Origin: Roridomyces roridus
Taxonomy: Eukaryota; Basidiomycota; Agaricomycetes; Agaricales; Mycenaceae
Reading direction: 5' to 3'
Length of the DNA: 64,000 nt
NCBI GenBank assembly: GCA_029378245.1
Contig: JARKIF010000050.1
Coordinates: forward strand, 248,001 to 312,000
In this document: one piece after another, positions 22,762 through 33,254 of the stretch
Layout of the letters: every line of letters begins with the position of its first letter
Numbering within the stretch: the first letter of the stretch is position 1
Notes under the pieces: model-generated
Told to the model about the DNA's origin: nothing
The model's input: the letters and a program-made list of their open reading frames with translations, nothing else
Database searches by the model: none
Translations under genes and position numbers: made by a program

Positions 22762-25700
22762 ATGGCGAGGCTACTCCTCCCACTCCTCCTCTTCTCCCCG
22801 ACCGTCTTTGCCGCCATCACCGTCGTCTACGCCCCCGGCCAGGCGCCGCTCGGCACAGCGACAGGTTCTGCCAGCGCCGCAGCCTACTCAGGCTCAGCTG
22901 CCTACAACCCCACCGTTCTCAACGCCCCACCCATTCCCAACCCACCTCCTCCCTCGAACTTCAATGTAAGCCTCATCACGGGTGGGACGCCCGGTGCAAG
23001 TATCGTGCAGTCCGGCGATTTTGTGGGCTTCTCGGTCGAGATGAGTGTCTCGAATCAAGTCTGTGCGTCCTTCCTTGTTCTTTGTATGCATTATACTAAC
23101 GAACAGAAAAAGTGGGCAAAAATTCGACGAATATCCAAGTGCCGTTCCTGAACCTCATGGCGAGCATCGTGCAGCGTGCAGGGTCCGTGCGTCTGCGTGT
23201 CGGCGGAAACTCGCAGGAGAGCGCGACGTTGGTGCCATCCATTCCCGACGGCAAGATTCTCACCAAGAACCTGACGGGTGTTACGGGGACCACGGCCACG
23301 CCGCCGCTCGAGTATAGCGCCGATCTTTTCTACATGGTCCGTCCATCCACACACTCTCAGATGCCCACTTACCAACCTGCAGATGGCCAACATCTCCACC
23401 ATGACCAACGTCCGCTGGTTCCTCGGTATCCCTTGGTTCGTTACCACCCCGTTCGACCTTTCCATCGTCGGCTCGGCCCAGGTCATCCTCGGTGACACCC
23501 TCATCGGGTATCAAGCCGCCAACGAACCCGATCTCTACAACAACCATGGGCATCGGGCAGCCAGCTACGGACCGTTCGATTACTATGGCGAGTTTTCGGA
23601 CTGTATCAGTCAGTTGGCGTCGGATGGCGTGGATCCCACTGGCAAGGCGGCTACGCTGCTCATGGGTGAGCGCAGCCTTTCTTGAGCAGGCAGAGGCTGA
23701 CGACCCACGGACAGGTCCCTCTGTTGCCGATGGCAATTGGTCCCCCGAGATGGTGTGGGATACCGGTTTTGTCGATACCTATAGTAACAATTTGGCGTTT
23801 TTGACTGTGGAAAAGTGAGTTTCCCTAATCTTCTTTTTCTTGTTCGAGATGTCGCGTACCTGTTGGCTCTGTCATCACGGGGGCGCGCCAGACGTGGGGC
23901 GATCGAGCTTAGACATCCCAATGACATGCGCTGGCTGGGCGCCAAGATGGTCTTGGGTGTGGGGTGCCGGCATTGCTACTGTTTCTTCTTCTCCCATCAC
24001 GACAAGGTTCTTCTGTCGTGTGCACGACGAGGACGGGGACGGGGACGACCGCCTCCTCGATGGGTGGACCCGCTTTGCTCGACTGATGGGGCTCCATCTC
24101 GTTTCCTTCTTGACGAAGATGGGCCACGGACGCTGCTCTTCTTGCTTGACGGGGCGCGGTGGTTCTTCCTATGCCTGCGCGAGGCGTCTTGCGATGAGCG
24201 AGTCGAAGATCTCGTGGGCTTGCCATGCTTGTCGTCTGCCGACTGGTCGTTCCTATCCTTTTTCTTCCTGGCTGCGTCCTTCCTCGCGCTGCCTCGAGGC
24301 ACTTGCTTCGGCCTCTGCTTGGCGAGGCATCTGTGGTCGTCCGTTACGGTGGCACTGGGACGAGATAAAGGTCACCGCAAAGACTCGAGTACGAGGATTC
24401 TCTTGCTGCTCATCACCCATCTCTATCACTATATACCGTCCCGGGCACCAAGGCCCGTTGTGGGATTCGCTCTTTGCGTCTTATCACTATGGTATCCCCG
24501 AGGCCGCGTTGCTGATTTGCGGGTTTCACAGGTATCCGACTGACAACTGTGCTGCGCAGTTCAATACTGGAGGTCCCATTATTGATCCGCAGACGGTGTT
24601 CCCCGACTTCCTCAACCACACGGCACACACGGCACTGCTGGCGCCCTACCTAAACAGCACGGCGTTTGCGCAGAGCAAGAACAAGAAGTTGCTGATGTTT
24701 GAGACGAATACGGTCAGTTCCCAAATAGGCAGGTGGTACCTGGGCTGACACTTTTTACAGGCTTCGTGCGGTGGCTTTGCTGGGATCTCGGACTCGTTCG
24801 GTGCGGCGCTCTGGGGTCTCGACTATTCGCTGCAGATGGCGCACTCGAATTTCAGTGGAGCTCTGTTCCACGTCGGTGGGCAGAATGTCTTTTATAATGT
24901 ACGTGCATTCGGTTGTCTATGCTACCCTTGCTGAGTCATTCGCCTACAGCCCTTTACTCGTACGTTCTCACCTCTCCACCGCGCCCTACTGACACTCTCC
25001 CTCAGCTCCGCCCACGAACCAATCGAGCTTCCACCAATGGACGATCGGCCCCATCTTCTACTCTGCCCTCGTCATGGCCGAAGCGATCGGGCCCTCCAAC
25101 ACGACCCAAGTCCTCGACCTCCAGGTGAACGGCAATAACGAATTCACGCCCGGCTACGCCATCTACGAGAACGGCGACCCTGCTCGCGTGGCGCTTTTCA
25201 ATTACGTCACCGACCCGTCGGGCGCGAGCGACGTGACGGCCGTCATCTCCGTCGCCCAGCCCAACGGCGGGGGGAGCTCCACGCCTTCCTCGGTGCAAGT
25301 CAAGTACCTGTCTGCGGCTAGCGTCTCACAAAAGGGCAACATTACCTGGGCGGGGCAGACGTATGGCAGCATCTTTGAGAGTGATGGGCGGTTGACGGGG
25401 AGCGAGGATGTCAAGACTGTGCAGTGTGATACGACGGCGCAGACTTGTTCTGTCACGGTTCCTGCGCCTGGGTTTGCGCTTGTGTTTTTGAAGAGTCAGG
25501 ATGACACGGCTGGGGCTCCGAGCAAGACTTTTGCGACGACGGCATTGACAAAGACGGCTAATACGGGTGCGTGTTGTGCTCTTCTTGTTTTCCACGATAT
25601 GAGCTGATGCGTTCCCTGTAGCGACTATTGCTGCCACGGTGTTGGCTACGTCGAACGGACATGGAGGACCGGGGGATCCGCTTAACGAGAACTCGGAGCT

Positions 25701-25809
25701 GGGGAGCACGAGTAAGGGGAGTACGAATGGGGCTGAAGGCTTGAGGCCTGCGACGCTGCTTCTCACGGCGGCCCTACTTGTCGGTGCGATGTTTGTTGGG
25801 CGGAGGTGA
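22762..25809 (+). CDS. GPI-anchored GH79 beta-glucuronidase-like enzyme
   Basis: MARLLLPLLLFSPTVFAA is a signal peptide. Family landmarks are QVPFLNLMASI, VRLRVGGNSQES, the acid/base motif AANEPD and the nucleophile motif LLMFETNT, as in GH79. A beta-sandwich C-terminal domain follows (PGYAIYENGDPARVALFNYV). The end is Ser/Gly-rich with a hydrophobic tail (LLLTAALLVGAMFVG), fitting GPI attachment. GH79 enzymes release glucuronic acid or its 4-O-methyl form, for example from arabinogalactan side chains. One intron (23815-24531) is 717 nt, more than ten times the usual length here. It splits before YPTDNC. The coding exons show no lesion. Confidence 0.8.
23815..24531. other. Oversized intron with open frames on both strands
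   Basis: GT-AG intron (GTGAGT to TTTCACAG) of the GH79 gene. It contains open frames of more than 200 codons on the plus strand and a 101-codon Arg/Lys/Ser-rich frame on the minus strand (24302-23997, with RKKKDRNDQ and RPRPRPRR). None has a family match I can name. It may be an insertion that became intronic. Confidence 0.5.
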
Positions 25810-27715
25810 GGTAGTAGATAGAGACGTACAGACACTCGTTTTTATTATGTTTTCCTGACTCGTACCGGTACGCTTTGTACCTGTCTTGTCAATCGCTCCA
25901 TATACAGTACGTTCCTATGTATATATTCTCATACCCTGGACTCTGGCTTGGAATCATGATCGACCAATCATCGGATCGGATCAGTTCAGCTATTCGGATC
26001 AATACATCTCTAGTTCGGATCAATGCAGCTCTTTTTACTCTTCCCGCACTTTGCACTTTACAAGACTTTACTGCCCTGGTTCTCTTAGAGTCGGACTGAA
26101 CCTTTCTGCAAGATCTTCGCATCAACGTGGACGAAAACAGATCTCTGAATCTTCCCGCCGATACATAAGCGACTCGACCGGTCTCGTCGAGGCGTTGCAT
26201 GCCCGTGTCTGAAGAACGGGCGCTCGTAGAGAGGTCAGTCATCTGTTCTTTGAGAGAAGCACCCGATAGTTAAAACGGCATGGGTACCGCAGATTCTGCC
26301 CATGGGAACCATCCACTCGCACTTGTATCTGGTTCTAGAAGTGGAGCTCCGCAGCCCGCTCTCAAAACTGTCTTTGACGATCCTGGAGACTGTCGCGAAT
26401 CTCTCTCGTGGTGCCGCTCGGGTATAGGGAGCCTCGCCCTCTTCGTCTCGTTGACACCATGGCGTCCTCTTACCGCAAAGACCGCGTTCAGCTTTGTCGG
26501 GATCTATGCGGCGTCGTCTTATGTCTCCAAGGAAGAGCTCATGATCAATACTAGGATTCCATTCTTTCTGTGTCGGGCTCTCGATATGCCCCTGCCAAAA
26601 ACGAACATTCTCAAGTCACTGGTCGTGCGTAGCCCGCTTTGTTTTGCAAAGTGGTAGCTCACTAGATGAGCTCAAACAATTTATTGGACGCGCATGTCAA
26701 CGCTGCGGGGCTGCTCCCTGCCCGTCCCGTGGTTGCTTTGACATTAACCTCGCCCAGCATCGCACGAGGGGACATTAGAGGCGGTGGGGATGAGAGACAT
26801 GTGAGTTATCTGGCGAGGACGGCTCTGGATGGCATGGCTGGAACATGGCGAGGTCTATCGGTGATTTTTTCTTCTCTTCGTGGTTAAGTTTGGTCAGTTT
26901 TTACTCCATCCCTCAAGTTGGGTTTCCCGTCGCTTTGTTTTCGGGGTTCCGACGATCTACATGTGCTGTCTTTCGTATCTATAACTTGTCTTCTGCTTTC
27001 GGGTCTTTTGTGGTTGTCGGATCGTCCGACGTTGATATCGCTTACCACGAACTTCACTGGGTCATGGTACACTGCGATCGTTCGCTGAATCTTTTTCTGC
27101 CTTGGCTCTTATTCGTTGTTCGGCAAAAACCTTCGGTAGTCGCCTCAGCAACAGTCCAGGCCTGTCCTTCAAGATTAGATTCTTTCAGTTGCTATCGAAG
27201 CAGCGAAGGGCTGCACTGCAGTTCGTTTTGCTCGATTTACTTACTCCTCCGATGATTTCGCCTCTCTCAGAGCTGCCGCCTCAGTTGCTTGTCAATGTTG
27301 CGTCGGAGTCTCCATACTCGCAGTGAATGGCTGGCCGATCAGCTTCCCAGGTGAGTAAAACGCCTCAAGGTTGCCGCACGTTTCGGATTCATACCTCAAG
27401 GGATTAGTTTCAAAAACGGCACACTATAACTTTGGGAAATTGCGTATGGTATGTTCAAGTCATTGAACATCGTCGAATATTTCATACGCCGCAATGAAGT
27501 CCGAAAGATGCAGAGTAAGTGCACTTTTCATACGTGAACGTTGCACCTGTTAGGATGGTAGCCTAATCACGCACTTGGCACAGACGCCCACCGCTTCGGA
27601 TAAGGATATAATTCGTAGGGAATGACAAGGATTAACGATACAGGCTCTCTATGGGCAAGGGTATTCAAGGGGTATAATAAGGTATATAAGCTGGATCGTT
27701 GCCGCTCACTCTATT
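25810..27715. other. Gene-poor region
   Basis: No supportable gene. An ATG frame at 26280-26657 (125 codons) is unrecognised. Around 27254-27326, the short stretch ISPLSELPPQLLVNVASE resembles the start of an F-box but stops at once, so it is at best a remnant. Words of the type TTCGGATCAAT repeat around 25980-26020. Confidence 0.35.
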
Positions 27716-28630
27716 TTACCAGGTGAGCTGGGCGGACTGCGTAGGCGCGTACCACACGTCTCCCTGCTGATGCGGGAGGAAGCCGTCATACTGGTTTGGA
27801 GTCTCAAATGAGACTGCAATCTCGGGAGAGCCGGTGTGGGAGTGGACCTGGACATGATGGGGCGGGGTGGCGTGTATCAACTGCTGCTGGTGCGGTGGGG
27901 TTGGTGGGTTGGCGACGGGGGCGTAGGGGTCCGAGAGAAGAAGTGGGCCCTCGCATGCAGGTTCGCGTGACGTAATCCGACGATGAGGGAGGCTGCGCAC
28001 GAAATCGGCGTCTTCGTCATCCTCGCCTTCAAGATCAACGGGATCAAACGCGGGCTCCTCGCCACCCATCACGAGCGTAAAGGCCTCGGAACGCGCCGGG
28101 GTATCGACAGGACGCATTCCCGCGCGCGCCCGCCACTGGTTGACCTCGTGCCGGACCATGTCGCATTCTGCGTTGAGTGCCCGCAGCTGATGGGATGCTA
28201 GTTGCCGGTAGCGACGCGCGGCACGGACATGTGCAATCGACGAATTTACGATAGCGGACTTGGATGGCCGACGGAGGTGTTTTAGGTTGGGCAGGAGAGC
28301 TGCAAGGTCCTACCGGTAACAGGTCAGTACGTCGGCCTTTGTCCTGCCAAGATGACGACGCACCAGGAAGCGCCCATTCAGTGTCTCTCGACGGGCTCGC
28401 TCCACAGCGTTATGAGACGCTCGGCGCTCTGCCGTATTCGGCTTTGGCTTGGCGGTGTACTCTCCGTACTCGGGGAGAGAAGGGATAATGAGGGAGGGCT
28501 GGTACTCGGCAGACAGACGGCGAGATGAGCCACTGGGAGATGTGGGCGTCTGCGGTGGGCCCGAGGAGAATGAGGAGGAGGAAGAAGTGGGCGACGGCGG
28601 GCTGGCAGTGGTCGAATAGTTGTAAGACAT
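27716..28630 (-). CDS. bHLH transcription factor
   Basis: Two exons (28630-28364 and 28309-27716) give 286 residues. The bHLH lies at about residues 70-145. The basic region is ASHNAVERARRETLNGRFL, with the DNA-contact H-E-R triad. An intron sits exactly inside the first helix, followed by DLAALLPNL, the loop RRPSK, and a second helix SAIVNSSIAHVRAARRY running into a possible zipper (LASHQLRAL). The Glu and Arg at the contact positions predict E-box (CANNTG) binding as a dimer in the nucleus. Flanks are Ser/Pro-rich and acidic (VDLEGEDDEDADF), possible activation regions. It is intact. Confidence 0.9.
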
Positions 28631-30064
28631 GGCGGGGTGAGTGAGTGTGGATATGCAGTCGTTAAAGTGCGTTGTAGAGAATGACTGGCTGGAGAAGCTT
28701 TGGAAAGGTAGTTAATGAAAGTTGAAGAAGATGAAGTGGTCTGAACGAAGGTGGGGGTGGAAAGCAAGATTGAAAGGATTGGTTGTGGGGGCAACACAAG
28801 CGGCCTGCCTTATAGCTACGCATCGGCGCGGGTCGGTGAACGAAATGAATCAGACAACGGGATACGGTAGCTGATCTGCAGTGCCTCCGTTCCCAAACAA
28901 CCGTCGTCAAACACCGGCTTCGCGATTGACGCCTCGGCTATTGACCTTGTCATATCTCCCTTTTCACTGCTAAATGCCCCGAGGAACTTGCTGGACCCGA
29001 GCCAACTCGAATAGCACCCACCAGACAGTGAGGTATCAGCTCATCACAACCTTCCGCCTGCTTTTCACGAGGTGCAATGTGGATCCCACCCAACTAGATG
29101 ATCCGTCTCCCAGAATAAAATGAACGGAGATGGCATTAGACACGGAAAATCTGCTGTAATCTCCTCTAATCAACATCTTGGGGAGTTTTGGGCAGATGTG
29201 GTCTCCGTTGCTATTCATGTCAGAAGGGAGGCGGTGTCTGGGAAGGCACAGCAGGCTTCTCAACTGATCTGATTTACGGAGGGAGTGCTAAATCCCGGTC
29301 TGTCAACTTTCAAGCGTGGGCGCTCGTCAAGTTGAACAACGGGTCGCGGCTTGTTCGGGAAATCAACTTTGGTTGAAACCGGCATATGGCGGGCTCAGGT
29401 ACTCCATAGACTCGCAATATGCCTCCCGCGTCGGTGAAACGGGAAAAAAGCGCGAGTTAAAAGTGGCTGCGGCCCACATGCGTAGGAGATCGTCGAGCTT
29501 CCACCTCTGTTCCACCAATTATTGAGAGTCGTTTCATCAAGGCGCTCAACAAAGATAAAAAGTTCTGCACGTGGTGTGCATATTTCTGTGGGCTGTTAGA
29601 ACAGGATCTGCACAGTCCCTTCGTGCATGGGTGAAACCTTGAACTTCTTTTGCATCGAATGCCAAGACAGATCCTGACGCAGTCCTAATATTCCGGGCGA
29701 GGACAAGAAAATCTTTTCGTAGGTGAGGCAAATGAGCTTCTGGAAGAGAGGCGAGCCTCGTGTAACTGCAATCGTCTTGGTTGTGATCCCGATCAATCAA
29801 TTGATTAGTGGTGCACCAAATAAACAGCTTTCTTCTCCCACTTCCACCATCTTCTTTATCATCCCCTTTGGCTCGAGCTCCGTCACCGCTGTGGTAGGTA
29901 AGTAGCCTAAAATACGCGCTGGTCCGCTCCCTCTTTCGGCATTGCTAAAATCTCAGCGCTCCGAGCCAAAATTTGCTCTCAAGAATACTTCGGCGATGGG
30001 CGCGGTTTCTTACACAATTCTCCGAGTCCGTTTCCTTCCTACTGGGGTATCGTTACATCGCAAG
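28631..30064. other. Intergenic region
   Basis: About 1.4 kb with no gene recognised. Part is the promoter of the bHLH gene. Confidence 0.45.
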
Positions 30065-30895
30065 TCATATTATCAGAAGAGCTCCAACAGCCCCGAGGAA
30101 TACCATCGACACCCCTGCAGCAACCCTCGATGCATCATTCGATACAAATCCGGGTATTCCGCTCCCACCCGACCCTGAGCTTACCCCCGAGCCCGAGTCC
30201 CCGCTCTGGGGCTCGGATGATGAGCTACCGCCCGACCTGGCAGTAGACGACGACGCAGGCGCTCCTGAGGCAGTGACTGTCACGCTGCTTCCGCTCCTCA
30301 CACTCCCGGTGGCAGTACTCCGCCCAGTCGAACTCCCACTGCCAACCACACTCGGCCCTCCAATGATACTCGGATCCCCAAGCGACCCTCCACCGCCCGA
30401 GCTGGAGCCCGAGACTGTCGCACCGTTGACGGAAAACCCTGCAGAGCGGCAACTAGAGACGTAATCTAAGGTGGACCACGAGGTGAGATATCTTGCCACT
30501 TGGAAGGAAGACGCACCATCGACAGTCTCCTGCGCAAGGCTCTGCGACATGGCACCTTCGGAAATCAAACAACTGTAGCACGTCGCGTAGTCGTTCACGA
30601 TCGCAGACGTGCAGAGCGCGGCGGTGGGTTTGGCGCTGTTGGCAGCGTTCTGTGCGATGGTCAGTATGAATCGATGTTTCAAGTGCGAAGCAGCACCTCA
30701 ACGGCATTTTCAAGGGCAGTACAAGCGCTCTCGCATCCATCATCGCTCGTCGGGAGAGATTGCCGGAGAGAGAGCAATGGGCTGGGCGTAGTTGCTGCGA
30801 AAGCTGGAAAACTTGTCGAGGCCCGGAGTCTCCGCTCGAAAATCCTACTAACCTGCCGGTGCAACGAGCAAGAATGCAAAGGAAACAGCGAGCAT
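30065..30895 (-). CDS. Secreted GPI-type protein with conserved cysteines and Ser/Gly-rich tail
   Basis: Three exons. It starts MLAVSFAFLLVAPA (signal peptide). An intron follows, then SLRQSLPTSDDGCESACTALENAVE. A second intron leads to ALCTSAIVNDYATCYSCLI and a further SSCRSAGFSV. A long Ser/Gly/Thr region (about 90 residues) and a hydrophobic C terminus (GVSMVFLGAVGALLII) indicate GPI anchoring. The pattern C-x3-C, C, C-x2-C, C is common in small surface proteins of mushroom-forming fungi, with no known activity. It belongs with the cupredoxin-type protein just downstream as a cell-surface pair. Confidence 0.75.
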
Positions 30896-31235
30896 CTTGA
30901 GGAGATGGGAGGTCAGCGACAGGCACCTCCCTTAATTATTTAACGTCGCAGGTTTAGGAGGCGACCTCAAACAAGAGACATTCATGTCAGTTTTCAGGGT
31001 TAATTATGTTCGCCAAGAGTATTCCTTTGGACTCCTTATTCAAGTCGATGATATTGGAGTTAAATCACATGGCTCTTAGACTGATTCAGCCTCGCGCCGC
31101 CTCTGGCCCACCAACAGCGGATTCTCATCATACTTCTATGGCCGCAAAAGACGCATAACAAAGCTTTTCATCCAAGATTAATTCAAGTCGAGTTCCTCAG
31201 CCTCCAAGCTATATACAGTCAACCTACATCTACGT

Positions 31236-32175
31236 CTACAACACAAGGAAAGCCCCGGCAACAGCCCCACCAAGGACCGCAAAGAAGCTAAGGTCAAACT
31301 GCGCCTTGGCGGCACCAGGCTTGTTCGAGCTGGAGGAACCCGGGGCGCTAGCGCTGTTGCTGCCCGAGCCACCCGAACCGCTACCCGAACCGCTGGGAGC
31401 TGGTGCCGTCGAGCTAGCCTGGGCGGCGGTGGCACGGACGGCGCCGCTGACCAACGAGGGGTCGGCGTTGGCAGAAGCCCCAGGGCCACTGTTGCCCGCG
31501 CCTTCGCCTTGCTATTCAAATAGTAAGCAAAACGTGCTAAATTCGGGTTAAAGGGTACGTACACCGACGCTAGTGGCGGCCTTGGCGTTGGCAGCGAAAG
31601 CATCGAGGGTGTTGGGGCCGGGCTGGATGTTGATAGCAGCGATCATACCAGACGTGCAGTGGGGTGTGGGTAGGAGCTGCTTGCAGAAGAGCCAGATACT
31701 AATGATGAAAAGTCTCAGGAATGCGGGCGCAGATTTGGGGCAAGACGTACGGCTGCTGGTCGTTGGTGATGGTAATATTCCACTCGGGCGAGGGGTCGGC
31801 GGCCAGAGTCTGCGGAATTCCAATCCAGCCAGAGTCAAGGCCGTTGGGGAGCGGCTCGCAGGGAGTCTTGAACGAAGACTGGGTGACGGAGTGGTTGCCT
31901 GGTCTAAAAGAGCGGGGATCCGGTGTCAGCGCAGCAAGGCGTATGGACCAAAACACACCTTGAGGTGAATTGGAAGTTGATGATGGTACCGTTGGCAGCG
32001 GTAATGTTGTTGGGGGAAAACAAAAAACCCCCCTGGGTGGCCGTTCCACCGACGTTGACAGTGATGACCTGCACACGAATGTCAGCTCTCGTACCTCGGT
32101 GGGTGAGGTACACACCTGTTGCGCTGTGGCGACGGCAGCAGCAGAAAGAGCTGCGGCGATGGTGAAAAGCTGCAT
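31236..32175 (-). CDS. Serine-rich extracellular cupredoxin-domain protein, GPI-type
   Basis: MQLFTIAAALSAAAVATAQQ is a signal peptide. The cupredoxin core follows: VITVNVGGTATQGGFLFSPNNITAANGTIINFQF, then GNHSVTQSSFKTPCEP, and after two introns PTPHCTSGMIAAINI. The His of GNHSV, the Cys of PHC and the Met of SGM are in the right order for a type-1 copper-type site. The C terminus is Ala/Ser/Gly-rich and ends in a hydrophobic GPI signal (FFAVLGGAVAGAFLVL). Such proteins are abundant on basidiomycete walls, with unknown electron-transfer roles. A TATA box lies about 63 bp upstream of the start. Confidence 0.85.
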
Positions 32176-32237
32176 TTTTTGTGGGGATGAAAGGAGGAAG
32201 GAAGAGCGAAAGTAATTGAGCGGACATGCCAGTGCGG

Positions 32238-32245
32238 CTTTTATA
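32238..32245 (-). promoter_or_regulatory. TATA box of the cupredoxin-type gene
   Basis: The minus strand reads CATATAAAAGCC, 63 bases before the ATG at 32175. Position fits a core promoter. Confidence 0.5.
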
Positions 32246-33254
32246 TGGAAAAAACGGTGTAGCGACAATATCACTCCACTTGACACATGTAATTCATTTG
32301 CCCCGAGCTAACCAGCGAGTCCAGAAGAGGATACCGAGAAGCCACGCTCGGAATCGGAGGCCGCTTAATCGTAAGGGGTAAACCCATCGCTCGGTAGGGC
32401 CTCTCTAACATCTCTTCATTCACTTTTGATCGAGAGCTAGAGGGCCAGGCTGCTCGCTCGCACATACGAGCCCACCAAAAACATATACAGTACAGTTGAT
32501 CGACATTCTATTTCGAGAAGCCGCGAGGCCTGCGCGCTTTTTTGAAGCACAATTGCCTCTTCGTAACAATCTTCTCACGCGCTATTTATTCTATGCTTGG
32601 AGACCAGGGTGAGACTAATATCAATCCTTTCCACAAATGCCTCGTTGCGCAGGCCCACAGTGGGTTTCTTCTCGGATATGAACTGCAGTTACATAATTGG
32701 TTGGAAATTATGGCGGGCGATAAACTGAGAGATATGGACAGAGACAAACGACTGAATGGGAATCGCACGGAGAAGTGTTTCACTGTAGATCTGTGAGAGA
32801 GTTATGGCCGTCAGAACTCCTCGGGCTTCTCGGATGATCCGCTCAAGGGTCAGTCAGTTGCAGTGATTGGCACGAAGCGGTCCGTTCAACCTGCGGCACA
32901 TGCAAATCCCTCGGGCTTTGCAAACCCTCCAATCTTGTTCGCTCCATCCGCTGTCGTCTATTCTTGAACTATCCATAGCGGCGCCAGCGCCGTTCCTCTA
33001 CTCTGTGATTTTTGGCTCCTCTGGAGTAGCAAGTGGGTCGGCACAACAATTTGAATCATCCATCGGAGTCAAATTGTACTAGTTGAACTTGAGTTGAACC
33101 AAAGTTGAATGCTGATCAAGTCGTCATGATCAACGTGTGCGGAACATTGACAATGTAGGTTACAGGTACTTACAGCAGTGGGCGCTTATATCATAATCTC
33201 CCTCGTTGCCGACACTCAGGTCAAGGCTCGAGGTGTTTTGCCGGAAGTAGTGCC
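32246..33254. other. Intergenic region
   Basis: No gene recognised between the cupredoxin-type gene and the kinase. Confidence 0.4.

Noticed and set aside
27254..27326. F-box-like start LSELPPQLLVNVAS
   Set aside because: Too short, ends at a stop and no following helices could be joined by a plausible intron.
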